A DNA stretch of 64,000 bases, from positions 1-64,000 of the forward strand of contig DATKZS010000109.1 of the NCBI GenBank assembly GCA_035527835.1, read 5' to 3'. Positions within the stretch are counted from its first letter, which is position 1, and every line of letters begins with the position of its first letter. This document shows positions 49,806 to 59,186 of the stretch, piece by piece. The DNA comes from DATKZS01 sp035527835 [NCBI: bacterium] (lineage in GTDB: Bacteria > RBG-13-61-14). The notes under the pieces were generated by a model that searched no databases, was not told the origin of the DNA, and saw only the letters and a program-made list of their open reading frames with translations. The translations under genes were made by a program, and so were the position numbers.

Positions 49806-51617
49806 ATGGAAAGCGCTAGTGTCAGAAATCTCTCCCGGCATCTGCCGCTCGCGGCGATCGTGGCGCTGGCCGCGGCCTTCCGGATCGCGCTCCTGATCGA
49901 GCATTATCATAGCCCGCTGTTCACGTTCCTCCGGCTTGACGAGCTGCAGTACGAGGAAGGGGCGCTGGGCGCCATGCAGGGCGAGCTGTTCCAGCATTAC
50001 GTTCCCACCAACGCGCCCGGGTATTCGTGGTTTTTGGGCGCGCTCTATTACGTGTTCGGGCATAGCCTCATGGTCCCGCGCCTCGCCCAGATCGCCCTCG
50101 GACTCGCCTCCATCATCATCGCGCACCGCGTCGCGCGGCGGCTTTTTTCGGAGGCGGCTGGACTCATGGCGGCGCTCATCCTGGCGCTGTACTGGCCGCT
50201 GATGATCTTCGAGCAGCGCCTGCTCTCGGCGTCGTTGTTCGTGTTCCTGAACCTCGCGGGCCTGTGGGCGGCGGCGCGGGCGGCACAGGGGGAATCATCG
50301 CGGCCGTGGGCGCTGGCCGGATTGATTTTCGGGGCGGCGGCGCTGGTGCGGCCGGAGGCCATGCTCATCATCATCGCTTACATCGTCTGGCTCTGCGGGC
50401 GGGCGGCGCGGGAAAAAAGCTGGCGCCGGATGGAGCAGGCGCTCGGGCTCACTGCCCTGGCCTTCCTGGTGGTCGCGCCGGTGGTGCAGGTGCAGCACGG
50501 CTTAAGCGGCGAGTGGATGCTGCTGCAGAGTAACGGCGGGCTTAACCTCTACCTCGGCAACAACCCGGACTCCGACGGAACTCCGTATGCGCGGCCGGGA
50601 GGAGCGTGGGACGCGCTCACGGCCATGCCGGCCAGGCAAGGGGCGCTGACGGACGCGGAGCAGGACCGCTGGTTCGCGCGCAAGGCCTGGGAGTTCGCGC
50701 GGAGCGAGCCCATGGATTTCCTGAAGCTCGTGCTGAAGAAGTCGGCCCTGCTCGCGAGCCATCGTGAGGTCCGGGCCACGATTGACCCGGAGTTCCATCG
50801 GTCGCTGTTCCGAGTCCTTAAGCTGCCCTTGCCCGGGTTCGCGCTGGTATTGGGACTGGCCGTGCCGGGCCTGCTGGCGCTCTGGCCCATGAAAAAAGGC
50901 CGTCAGGCGCTGCTCATTTATATTGGAGTTTATGCCGCGGCCACCGTCGGCGCCGTGGTCTCGTCGCGCTACCGGCTGCCGTTCACGGCGGGCATTATCA
51001 TCCTCTCCGGCGCGGGCGCGGCCAGGGTGGTGGAGGCCGCGCGGGCGCTTCGGCGCGGCTTGGCGGGAGGCCGGGAGGCGGTGTCGAAAAGATCGCTCGC
51101 GCCGCTGGCGCTCCTGGCTTTAGGGCTGGCGGCGGCGTACCTGCCGGTGCGGATAGGTTACAACGCGGCGGAGGAATACGCGTACCTGGGCGATGCCTGG
51201 ATGAATCATAAGAACGTGGCCCGCGCGGCCGAGAGTTATCAAGAGGCGCTCAAGCTGGGTCCCTCCCGCGCTCAGGCCATGAGGGGGCTGGCCCGGATCG
51301 AGCTCGGCCAGGGCGGGACCGGGGCGGCGGAGCAATGGCTGCGGCGGGCCGTGGCCGCGGACCCGGCCGGCGCGGAGGGGCATTACGAGCTGGGATCGCT
51401 CTGGTGGCGCCAAGGCCGGAAGGATGAGGCAATCAAGGAATTGGGGACGGCGGTGGATTGCTCTCCGCAGTCCATCATGATGCTCTACTGGCTCGCCTAC
51501 TACGAGCGGCTGGCGGGCAACACGGAGGACGCGAAGCAACGGCTCATGAGCGCGCTCCTGCTCCGGCCGGACTTCGAGCCGGCGCGGCAGATGCTCCTCG
51601 AAATGGAGTCCCGGTAA
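49806..51617 (+). CDS. GT-C glycosyltransferase-like membrane protein with C-terminal TPR (1)
   Basis: About 603 residues. Around ten membrane helices in a GT-C (PMT/ArnT-like) fold: the first extracytoplasmic loop has the acidic pair DELQYEEGA, followed by APGYSWFLGALYYVFGHS. The C-terminal third is soluble, with tetratricopeptide repeats (AAESYQEALKLGPSRAQAMRGLARIELGQ and a later HYELGSLWWRQ). GT-C proteins transfer a sugar from a lipid-phosphate donor to a protein or lipid on the outer face of the inner membrane. Read with the next two genes as an operon (stop at 51615-51617 abuts the next ATG). Substrate is inferred, not shown. Confidence 0.8.
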   Translation: MESASVRNLSRHLPLAAIVALAAAFRIALLIEHYHSPLFTFLRLDELQYEEGALGAMQGELFQHYVPTNAPGYSWFLGALYYVFGHSLMVPRLAQIALGLASIIIAHRVARRLFSEAAGLMAALILALYWPLMIFEQRLLSASLFVFLNLAGLWAAARAAQGESSRPWALAGLIFGAAALVRPEAMLIIIAYIVWLCGRAAREKSWRRMEQALGLTALAFLVVAPVVQVQHGLSGEWMLLQSNGGLNLYLGNNPDSDGTPYARPGGAWDALTAMPARQGALTDAEQDRWFARKAWEFARSEPMDFLKLVLKKSALLASHREVRATIDPEFHRSLFRVLKLPLPGFALVLGLAVPGLLALWPMKKGRQALLIYIGVYAAATVGAVVSSRYRLPFTAGIIILSGAGAARVVEAARALRRGLAGGREAVSKRSLAPLALLALGLAAAYLPVRIGYNAAEEYAYLGDAWMNHKNVARAAESYQEALKLGPSRAQAMRGLARIELGQGGTGAAEQWLRRAVAADPAGAEGHYELGSLWWRQGRKDEAIKELGTAVDCSPQSIMMLYWLAYYERLAGNTEDAKQRLMSALLLRPDFEPARQMLLEMESR

Positions 51618-53480
51618 ATGGCATCCTCGATGACAGCAGCCGGCCGCGGCCACGGATTCATATCCCGCGGCTTCCCGCTCCTCCTGGTGCTGCCGGCCGC
51701 CGCGGCCTTCCGCATCGCTCTGCTCTGGGAGCATTCGCGCAGCCCGCTGTTCCATTACCTGCGGATTGACGAGGGCGAGTATGATCTGTGGGCGCGGGAC
51801 GTGGCTAACGGTTTTTTGTTCCCGGACACGCTGGCCAATCACGGGGCGGGGTATCCGTGGCTCTTGGGAGGGCTCTACTATTTTTTCGGCCCTGGCCTTA
51901 TACTGCCGCGTCTGGTCCAGATGGCGCTGGGCCTCGCATCCATCGTCCTGGTCCATCGGATCGCCGCGCGGCTTTTCAACAAGGGCGCGGCGCTGGCCGC
52001 GGCCCTGCTCTTCGGGCTGTACTGGCCGCAGATGCTCTTTGAGCAGCGCATCCTGGACGCGACGCTGTTCACGTTCCTGAACCTGGCCTGGCTCCTTGGC
52101 GCGGTGCGGGCCGTGGAGAGCGGAAGGGCGCGGGCCTGGGCGGCCACCGGATTGCTGATCGGCGCGGCGGCGGTGGTCCGGCCGACGCCGGTGATCTGTC
52201 TGGCCGCGCTCTTTGTCTGGCTCATGTATCGCGCGGCGCGGGAACGGAGCCAGGCGCCCGCGCTCGGGGCGTTGGCCATGCTCGCGGCGTGTCTCATCAT
52301 AATCTTGCCGGTGATGGCCGGCGGCCGGCTGGCGTCGGGCCACTGGTCGCTCTTGCAGGCGGAGGGCGGGCTGAACCTTTACATCGGCAATAATCCGGAC
52401 GCGGACGGGACGCCGTATGCTCGGCCGGGCGGCGTTTACGACCGGCTCCAGGCGCTGCCGGTCGCGGAGGCCGGGATCACCGACCCGGCGGGGCAGGACC
52501 GGTTTTATATGAAAAAAATTTTTGAGTTCATGCGGCGCGACCCGGCGCGGTTCTGGAAGCTGCAGCTTAAAAAGGCGGCGCTGCTCGTGAACCATCGCGA
52601 GCTCAGGGCGAGTGTCAATCCCGAGTTCCAGCGGTCGCTGTTTCCGGCGCTTAGGCTGCCGCTGCCCGGCTTCGGCGTCATCCTGGCGCTGGCGCTGGCG
52701 GGGCTGCCGGCTCTCAGGTGGAGGCGGCGCGGCCATCAGGTATTCATGATCCATCTGGCGGCGTTCGCCGGCTTCACTGTTGCCACGGTGGTCTCCAGCC
52801 GGTACCGGCTGCCCCTGGCCGCGGGGATGATGGTCCTGGCGGGCGCCGGCGCGATGGAGCTTGGGCGGGCTGCGCTCCTGATGCGCGGCAAGGAACAGGG
52901 GCGGCGCGGAAGGCTGCCGCGGGCGGCGGCGCCGGTGGCGCTCATGCTGCTCGGGCTCGGACTCTCGCGTCTGCCGGTGGCGCCGCACTACACGGACGCG
53001 GAGGACTGGTCGTATATGGGCGGCGCGTGGCTGGAGCAGGGGAACCGGGAGCGCGCGGCGGACTCGTATGAAAAAGCGCTCGCGCTTGATCCGTCTTTGG
53101 CGGAGGCCATGATGGGCATGGCGCGGCTGGAGCAGGAGAACGGCGATGCCGGCGCGGCGCGCCAATGGCTCACGCGCGCGGCCGCGGCCGATCCCGGCGG
53201 CGCAGCGGCGCACCATGCGCTCGGGCTGTTGTTGTGGGAGCAGGGCGAAAAGACGCGGGCCATTGCGGAGCTGACTCAGGCCGTTCATTTAAGGCCGCAG
53301 TGGCTTCCGGGCTATAATGACCTGGCGCGGCGGGAGTGGGACATGGGGATGCATGACCAGGCGATAGCTCATCTCAAGACGGTGCTCAGGATGTATCCGG
53401 ATTTCAGCGAGCTGAAGGCCCTGGTGCGCGAGCTGGAACGGGAGGCGGCGCGGCCGGCGGGCGGGGGTTCCGGGCCGTGA
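51618..53480 (+). CDS. GT-C glycosyltransferase-like membrane protein with C-terminal TPR (2)
   Basis: 620 residues and clearly a paralogue of the preceding gene: both have the pattern FRIALL.EH, SPLF, the acidic first loop (IDEGEYDLWARD) and GGLYYFFG or GALYYVFG, and a TPR tail (ADSYEKALALDPSLAEAMMGMARLEQE). Its start codon directly follows the previous stop with no spacing, so translation is coupled. Tandem duplication followed by divergence is the likely origin. The predicted topology places the TPR tail in the periplasm or cytoplasm depending on helix count, which I cannot settle. Confidence 0.8.
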   Translation: MASSMTAAGRGHGFISRGFPLLLVLPAAAAFRIALLWEHSRSPLFHYLRIDEGEYDLWARDVANGFLFPDTLANHGAGYPWLLGGLYYFFGPGLILPRLVQMALGLASIVLVHRIAARLFNKGAALAAALLFGLYWPQMLFEQRILDATLFTFLNLAWLLGAVRAVESGRARAWAATGLLIGAAAVVRPTPVICLAALFVWLMYRAARERSQAPALGALAMLAACLIIILPVMAGGRLASGHWSLLQAEGGLNLYIGNNPDADGTPYARPGGVYDRLQALPVAEAGITDPAGQDRFYMKKIFEFMRRDPARFWKLQLKKAALLVNHRELRASVNPEFQRSLFPALRLPLPGFGVILALALAGLPALRWRRRGHQVFMIHLAAFAGFTVATVVSSRYRLPLAAGMMVLAGAGAMELGRAALLMRGKEQGRRGRLPRAAAPVALMLLGLGLSRLPVAPHYTDAEDWSYMGGAWLEQGNRERAADSYEKALALDPSLAEAMMGMARLEQENGDAGAARQWLTRAAAADPGGAAAHHALGLLLWEQGEKTRAIAELTQAVHLRPQWLPGYNDLARREWDMGMHDQAIAHLKTVLRMYPDFSELKALVRELEREAARPAGGGSGP

Positions 53481-55207
53481 AGCGGGAGCGCTTTATTCCG
53501 GCCATGCTGGCCGCGGTGATGGCGGCGGCGTTCCTGGTCAACGCGCCTTCCCTCGGCTACGGCTTTGTTTTCGACGAGCGGTTACTGATCGTTGATAACC
53601 CGGTGGTGCACGACCTGGCGAACGCGGGGCGGATGTTCGGCGAGAAGTTCTGGCCGGGCCCGGCGCGGGGGATTTACTACCGGCCGCTGGTGACGCTCTC
53701 TTATGCGGCGGGCTATGCCGTGGCGGGGGAGACGCCGTGGGTCGAGCACCTGATCAACGCGTTGGCGCACGCGCTGGCCTCGGGGCTCATGTTGCTCCTC
53801 CTGGTCCGGCTCACGGGCAAGGAGCGGGTTGCGGCGCTGGCGGCGATGATCTTCGCGGTGCATCCGGCGCACGTGGAGTCCGTGGTGTGGGTGCCGGGCC
53901 GCACCGACGTTTTCGCCGCGATGTTCATGATGGCGTCCTGGGTCATGCTGCTTCGGGCCCGGGACCGGGGAGACCATGCCGGCCGCGCCGCGCCGTATTC
54001 CCTGGCCGCCCTGTTCTACCTGGCCGCGCTGTTTTCGAAGGAGATCGCGGTGACGCTGCCGGCGCTCATCGTGGCGCACGATTTTTTCCAGCGCCGATCC
54101 GCCATGAGAAAGCGCGTGTATGAATACGCGGCCCTGGCGCTTATCACCGCGGCGTTCATGGCGTGGCGGACGCACGTGCTCTCGGCGCCCGGCCCGGCGC
54201 CGGCGCCCAACGCCCTGGCCGGGCTCTCCCCGGCCCGCTCCGCGCAGGCGATTATCATGGTCTTCGCCTATGCCCTGAAGCTCCTCGCATTGCCCTGGTT
54301 CTGGCGCATTGATTTTGCCTACGCCGCGAAGATCACCTCGGCGCCGGCGTGGGCCGGAGTCCTGTCCGCCGCCGTGGCCGCGCTCCTGATCGGGGCGGCG
54401 GCCGGGTCATGGAGACGGGGCCCGTCCGCCTCATTTTTTATCGCGGGCTTCTTCATCAGCGTCCTGCCGTTCTCGCAGCTCGTTCCCTTTCCGACGTTGT
54501 TCGCCCAAAGATTTTTGTATCTGCCGAGCCTGTTCATCTGCGGCCTCGCTGCGTCCATGCTCATTCTTGCCGCGGAGAGGCTGAAGAAGTCCGGAAGCGG
54601 GGCCGGAAGCGGGGCCGGACGCGTGGCTTTCGCCATCCTGCTGGCGGCCGTATTGCTGGCGCTGGGGCCGCTGTATATCGCGAAGGGACGGGTGTTCAGG
54701 AATGACCTGACTTTCTGGCGGGCCGCGGTGCAACAGGTCCCGGAATTGGCGCTGGCCCACAACAACCTGGGGATCGCCTATCGCGACCGGGGCCTGATGG
54801 CCGCGGCCCAGGCGGAATATGAAAAGACCATTGAGCTTGACCCTTCCTATCACGTTGCGCGGATGAACCTGGCCGAGATCGTGATCAAGAACGGAGACCT
54901 GGCGCGGGGGATCGCGCTGCTCGAGCAAGCGGCGGCGGAAGATCCGCAAAACCCGGCGGTCAGGAACAACCTGGGCCTGGCCTATATGAGCGCGGGGCGG
55001 GCGGGTGACGCCAGGGTCCAGTGGGAGGCCGCCCTGGCCCTGGACCCGTCAAATTTCATCGCGCACGTTCAACTCGCCCACTATTACCTGGAGTCGCGGC
55101 CGGACCTTGCGGCGGCCCGGAAGCACCTTGCCGCCGCGCGTGAAATCATGCCCGGCCACCCCCTGGTGCTCGAACTGGAGCGGGAGATCCGGGAGCGGGG
55201 ACCGTGA
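53477..55207 (+). CDS. TMTC-like membrane protein with TPR
   Basis: 576 residues from GTG 53477, which overlaps the previous TGA (GTGA). Ten or so membrane helices, with hallmarks of the TMTC/DUF1736-related group: FVFDERLLIVDNP, IYYRPLVTLSYA, VHPAHVESVVWVPGRTD and a later LPFSQLVPFPTLFAQRFLYLPSL. The C-terminal 150 residues are TPRs (LALAHNNLGIAYRDRG, then NPAVRNNLGLAYMSAG). Eukaryotic TMTC proteins are O-mannosyltransferases of cadherins. With the two upstream GT-C/TPR genes this makes an operon of three related transferases. Confidence 0.82.
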   Translation: MKRERFIPAMLAAVMAAAFLVNAPSLGYGFVFDERLLIVDNPVVHDLANAGRMFGEKFWPGPARGIYYRPLVTLSYAAGYAVAGETPWVEHLINALAHALASGLMLLLLVRLTGKERVAALAAMIFAVHPAHVESVVWVPGRTDVFAAMFMMASWVMLLRARDRGDHAGRAAPYSLAALFYLAALFSKEIAVTLPALIVAHDFFQRRSAMRKRVYEYAALALITAAFMAWRTHVLSAPGPAPAPNALAGLSPARSAQAIIMVFAYALKLLALPWFWRIDFAYAAKITSAPAWAGVLSAAVAALLIGAAAGSWRRGPSASFFIAGFFISVLPFSQLVPFPTLFAQRFLYLPSLFICGLAASMLILAAERLKKSGSGAGSGAGRVAFAILLAAVLLALGPLYIAKGRVFRNDLTFWRAAVQQVPELALAHNNLGIAYRDRGLMAAAQAEYEKTIELDPSYHVARMNLAEIVIKNGDLARGIALLEQAAAEDPQNPAVRNNLGLAYMSAGRAGDARVQWEAALALDPSNFIAHVQLAHYYLESRPDLAAARKHLAAAREIMPGHPLVLELEREIRERGP

Positions 55208-55288
55208 GGGGCCAGAGGCTTGGGGCTTGGGGCTTGAGGCTCGGGGCGCGGGAGATCCGTGAGCGGGGACCGGGAGGCCGGAGGGGCT

Positions 55289-56005
55289 TCACGCCTTCTT
55301 TTTCTTCCGGGAATCCAGATAGAGGGCCACGATCTCTTTGCCCGCCCGCGCCATCACTCGCGCGCTTCCGCCGGTATTAAAGCCTTTCAATCTCGGCTTG
55401 TGGGTCACGGCGATCTCCACCGGGTCCACGCCCTGTTTCGCGGCCACGGCCAGAATCTCGGCGTTGATGAGCGCGCCGCGGCTTAGGAACTCGTGTCCGC
55501 TGATCAGGTCTTTCCGGAAGAGCTTGAAGGCGCAGTTGACGTCGGTGGCCTTGACCTTGAACAGCGCCCGGACGGCGGCGGAGAAGATGAAGCCATAGGC
55601 GCGGCGGCGCCAGGGATCGGCGCGGCGGGCGCGGAGGCCGGTGATGAAGCGGTGGCCGGGGGCCTCGGCGGCGAGCCGGCTGAGCTCGGCCGGGTCGAAC
55701 TGTCCGTCGGCGTCGGTGAAAAAGATCCAGTCGTACTTCGCGGCCGCGAAGCCGGAGGTGAGCGCCGCGCCGTAGCCCCGCCGTTTTTCATGATGCACCA
55801 CGCGGACCCGGCCGTCGCTCTTCGCCAGCCCATCGGCCACGGCGGCGGTGCCGTCCCGCGACCCGTCGTCCACGATGATGATCTCATAACGCGCGGCCGC
55901 GCCCGCCAGGGCCGCGGCCAGGCCCTCCACCACCGCGGCCAGATTTTCCGATTCATTCAGCGCGGGCAGGACCACGGAAATCTCCATGGAGTTATCATGT
56001 GGCAT
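55289..56005 (-). CDS. GT2 glycosyltransferase, dolichol-phosphate-mannose synthase-like
   Basis: About 239 residues from ATG 56005 (the in-frame ATG 55987 is equally possible; no clear ribosome site for either). GT2 motifs: SVVLPALNESENL, IIVDDGSRDGT (first DxD-like region), FTDADGQFDP (metal-binding DAD) and GLRARRADPWRRR. DPM1-type enzymes load mannose or glucose onto polyprenyl phosphate. There is a lysine-rich end (YLDSRKKKKA) instead of C-terminal membrane helices. It is convergent with the TMTC-like gene, so it likely supplies the lipid-linked sugar to the three transferases. Confidence 0.85.
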   Translation of the reverse strand: MPHDNSMEISVVLPALNESENLAAVVEGLAAALAGAAARYEIIIVDDGSRDGTAAVADGLAKSDGRVRVVHHEKRRGYGAALTSGFAAAKYDWIFFTDADGQFDPAELSRLAAEAPGHRFITGLRARRADPWRRRAYGFIFSAAVRALFKVKATDVNCAFKLFRKDLISGHEFLSRGALINAEILAVAAKQGVDPVEIAVTHKPRLKGFNTGGSARVMARAGKEIVALYLDSRKKKKA

Positions 56006-56134
56006 GGCAAGCAAAGGTTTAACATTTTGACCCGGTCCGCGCAAACCGGAGACATGGGCGGACGCCGGCAACGTCCGGGCGGCCCGGGCCCGGGGCCTTC
56101 ACGGTGAATGCCCTCCGTCCCATACGCGATCTTT

Positions 56135-56163
56135 TTGCCAAGGCCACGGGGCCATGCTATTAT
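56135..56163 (+). promoter_or_regulatory. Promoter of the diadenylate cyclase gene
   Basis: TTGCCA (56135-56140) and TATTAT (56158-56163) with 17-base spacing; the leader is about 150 bases. Confidence 0.5.
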
Positions 56164-56322
56164 TAATTATTGGTTCGCGTGACGGCCAAGGACACTGGCC
56201 GCGAAAGGGCGGGAACTTTTTTTACCCTGTTGGTTCCCAACGGAAAGCAACAATAGAACATTGAGTTATGAATCCGGGGCGAGCGCTCGGCCCCGGGGGA
56301 GCGGCTGGAATTGAACGACGAC

Positions 56323-57369
56323 ATGGCGGCGCCGGCGATGAAGGATGAAAAGAATCCTGAAGGGACGCAGGGCCAGTCCCCGGCCCAGACCCCGGAGAAA
56401 AAGCCGGCCAAGAAGAAAGCCGATAAGCCCGGGGTGAAGAAGGCCGCGAAGCCCCTGGATCCGGCGGTGGCGGAGGCCCGGGCGCATGACGCGCAGAACC
56501 GGACGATCCTTGAATCGGCGGGCAAGATCGCGGACCGGATCCAGGCGCGGCAGATTTTCATGATTATCGAGGATCCGTCGGAATGCAAGATTCCGGCGGC
56601 GCTGGCCAGCCGGAAGAACTTCGTGCTGGTGGTCAGCGAGCGGACGGTGAACGACGAGCTGCGCAAGCAGTACAAGAACATCCTGACCCTTCCCGATCTT
56701 CACCTCACGCGCATGGGCAAGGTCAAGATGGCGGTGATGCGGAGCCTGTCCGCGCACATGATCGCCCATGGCGACAAGATCGTGTGCGTCACGGGCTCGC
56801 GCGGGCTGCCCACGGTTGACACGATGGTAGTGCTCGACATCGGCAAGGAGTTCGAGCTGATGGGCTCCGCGGAAATCGCCAACATCTCGACGCAGGTGCG
56901 GACGGAGGTGTTCGAGGAGCTGGTGACCATCTCCACCGAGCTGGCCAACCAGGGACGCGAGGGCAAGCCCATCGGCGCGATCTTCGTGCTCGGGGACACG
57001 GACAAGGTGATGCAGCTCTCGCGGCAGTTGATCTTCAACCCCTTCCACGGCTACCCGGAGGAGGAGAGGAACATCCTGGACCCGCGGCTCAAGGACACGA
57101 TCAAGGAGTTCTCCGCCCTCGACGGGGCTTTTGTCATCCGCGACGACGGGGTGATCATGGCGGCGGGCCGGCACCTGAACGCGGTGCTGGAAGAGGAGTC
57201 GCTGCCGCAGGGACTGGGCGCGCGGCACGCCGCCGCCGCCGGCATGACCGACGTGACCAACTCCACCGCCATCGTGGTCTCGGAGAGCACGGGCACGGTC
57301 CGGATTTTCAGGAACGGCAAAATCTTCATGGAAATCGAGAAAGCCGCCGCCGCCCCCCACAAACGATGA
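56323..57369 (+). CDS. DisA_N-type diadenylate cyclase domain protein
   Basis: About 348 residues from ATG 56323; TTG 56311, with GGGGGAG 9 bases upstream, is an alternative. A Lys/Ala/Pro-rich N-terminus (about 1-50) is probably disordered. The C-terminal DAC domain carries FSALDGAFVIRDDGVIMAAGRHL (DGA motif) and QGLGARHAAAAG, where the canonical RHR reads RHA, and ends ESTGTVRIFRNGKI. This matches the archaeal/delta-proteobacterial style rather than DisA or CdaA. The middle part (about 90-240) is alpha/beta and resembles the pyruvate-kinase-like fold of that group. If active it makes c-di-AMP; cytoplasmic. Confidence 0.82.
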   Translation: MAAPAMKDEKNPEGTQGQSPAQTPEKKPAKKKADKPGVKKAAKPLDPAVAEARAHDAQNRTILESAGKIADRIQARQIFMIIEDPSECKIPAALASRKNFVLVVSERTVNDELRKQYKNILTLPDLHLTRMGKVKMAVMRSLSAHMIAHGDKIVCVTGSRGLPTVDTMVVLDIGKEFELMGSAEIANISTQVRTEVFEELVTISTELANQGREGKPIGAIFVLGDTDKVMQLSRQLIFNPFHGYPEEERNILDPRLKDTIKEFSALDGAFVIRDDGVIMAAGRHLNAVLEEESLPQGLGARHAAAAGMTDVTNSTAIVVSESTGTVRIFRNGKIFMEIEKAAAAPHKR

Positions 57370-57455
57370 CTCCGCCTCTCCCGCCTGCTCCGGGCGGCGC
57401 CGGCCAGGCTCTGGCGGCAAGGGAAAAAGCCAATCTATGGTAGACTAATAAAACG

Positions 57456-57479
57456 CCGGCGCGGTCCTTACCGCGCCGG
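57456..57479 (+). promoter_or_regulatory. Stable 5'-leader hairpin of the FAD oxidase operon
   Basis: CCGGCGCGGT-CCTT-ACCGCGCCGG is a perfect 10-bp stem. It follows a TAGACT -10-like hexamer (57441-57446) by 9 bases and lies 16 bases before the start codon, so it would sit at the very 5' end of the transcript. No -35 match was found. Confidence 0.4.
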
Positions 57480-57494
57480 GCGGCGCTGGCGGAC

Positions 57495-59114
57495 ATGACG
57501 CCCGTTCAGCGGACCGATACCAAGAGAGATCGCGTGACGGACCAACGGGACAATTTAACGCACGAGCTTGCCGCCGCGGTGGGGGCGGAGCACGTGTCGG
57601 CGCGCCACGTGGACCGCGCCATCTACAGCCGGGACGTATGGCCGCGCAACACCATCCGGCTGCAGTCGGACGAGCTGCCCGACCTTCCCGAGGCCGTGGT
57701 GTGGCCGGGCTCGGTGGAAGAGGTGCGGGCGGTGGTGCGCATCGCGGGGCGGGCCCTGGTCCCGATCATCCCCATGGGCGCGGGCTCCGGCGTGTGCGGG
57801 GGCACGGTGGCCCTCGGCGGCCGCGGCATCGTGCTCGATTTGAAGCGCATGAACCGGGTGCTGGCGATTGACGACGAGTCGCTCACGGTCACGGCCGAGG
57901 CCGGCATCATCGGCGAGATCCTGGAGCGGCGGCTCAACCGGAAGGGCTATACGATGGGGCACTTCCCGTCGTCCATCTACTGCTCGTCCTTCGGCGGCTG
58001 GCTCTCGACCCGGGCCGCGGGCCAGCTATCCGCCAAGTACGGCAAGATCGAGGACATGGTGGTGTCGCTGCAGGTGGTGCTCCCGAGCGGGGAGGTGCTC
58101 GAGACCCGGAGAGCGCCGCAGAGCGCGACCGGTCCGGACTGGAACCATGCGTTCATGGGCGCGGAGGGGACGCTGGGGATCATCACCGCGGCGACGTGCC
58201 GGGTCTGGCCGTACCCGGCGTCGCGCCGCTTCCAGGCGTATTCGTTCGCGACGGTGGAGGACGGTCTGGAGGCGATCCGGGAGATGATGCAGGCGGAGCT
58301 TCGTCCGGCGTGCGTCCGGCTCTACGATCCCGTGGACACGTTCTTCTCCAAGACGAGCAAGATCGTGCCGGCCGAGGAGCAGATTGAGGATCATCAACGC
58401 CGCGCGCCGAAACAATTAAAGGACCGGGGGACCTGGCCGCGCCGGGTTCTGCCCTTGTTGTTCCATCCCGGGCTGATGAACCCGCTGCTCAATCGCCTGG
58501 ACCGGTCCAAGCTGGTGCTGACGTTCGAGGGCGACCCGGAGATCACGGCGCTGGAGCAGAGCCTGGCCAAGGGGATCTGCGCCCGGTGCGGCGGCCGGGA
58601 CCTGGGCCCCGGCCCGGCGCGGCACTGGTGGGAGAAGCGCTACAAGGTGAGCTACACCATGCAGGTCATGTTTGATCTTGGCTTCTTCGTGGACACCATC
58701 GAGGTGGCCACGGTCTGGGACCGGCTCGACGAGCTGTACTACGGCATGCGCAACGCCATCGGGCGGCACGCCTTCGTGATGGCTCACTTCAGCCATTCCT
58801 ACCCGCAGGGCTGCTCGATTTACTTTTCCATCGCGGCCACGGCGCGGTCGCAGGCGGCGAAGCTCGCGGTGTATGACGGGGTGTGGAAGGACGCGCTCGA
58901 CGAATGCGTCCGGCGGGGCGGGAGCATCAGCCATCACCACGGGGTCGGCGTGCTCAAGGCCAAGTGGCTGGAAGAGGAGGAGGGCGGGGCGTTGCCGCTG
59001 CTCAAGGCCCTGAAGAGCGCGGTGGACCCGGAGGGGATCATGAACCCGGGCAAGCTGGGGCTCGGCGGAAACAACGGGAACCGGAAGCAATCGGATGAAT
59101 CAAAGAAGTTATAG
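57495..59114 (+). CDS. GlcD-like FAD-linked oxidase (1)
   Basis: 539 residues. FAD_binding_4 fold: PEAVVWPGSVEEVRAVVRIAGRA, IPMGAGSGVCGGTVALGG and GILDLKRM-type line, then MGHFPSSIYCSSFGGWLSTRAAGQLSAKYGKIEDMV and EGTLGIITA. The C-terminal FAD-oxidase C domain has FSHSYPQGCSIYFS and SISHHHGVGVLKAKWL, the latter carrying the His pair of the alkyl-DHAP synthase/glycolate oxidase group. These enzymes oxidise 2-hydroxy acids or use FAD otherwise (alkylglycerone-phosphate synthase has the same layout). The next gene is a paralogue, and a GlcF-like Fe-S protein starts at 63200, so a 2-hydroxyacid dehydrogenase complex is likely. Confidence 0.87.
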   Translation: MTPVQRTDTKRDRVTDQRDNLTHELAAAVGAEHVSARHVDRAIYSRDVWPRNTIRLQSDELPDLPEAVVWPGSVEEVRAVVRIAGRALVPIIPMGAGSGVCGGTVALGGRGIVLDLKRMNRVLAIDDESLTVTAEAGIIGEILERRLNRKGYTMGHFPSSIYCSSFGGWLSTRAAGQLSAKYGKIEDMVVSLQVVLPSGEVLETRRAPQSATGPDWNHAFMGAEGTLGIITAATCRVWPYPASRRFQAYSFATVEDGLEAIREMMQAELRPACVRLYDPVDTFFSKTSKIVPAEEQIEDHQRRAPKQLKDRGTWPRRVLPLLFHPGLMNPLLNRLDRSKLVLTFEGDPEITALEQSLAKGICARCGGRDLGPGPARHWWEKRYKVSYTMQVMFDLGFFVDTIEVATVWDRLDELYYGMRNAIGRHAFVMAHFSHSYPQGCSIYFSIAATARSQAAKLAVYDGVWKDALDECVRRGGSISHHHGVGVLKAKWLEEEEGGALPLLKALKSAVDPEGIMNPGKLGLGGNNGNRKQSDESKKL

Positions 59115-59186
59115 GGGGAAGGTGCGCCTTCGCGCCGCTTGCCCGGATAATGGAATTATTAATCAGAACAAAGATACCAGCGCCGC

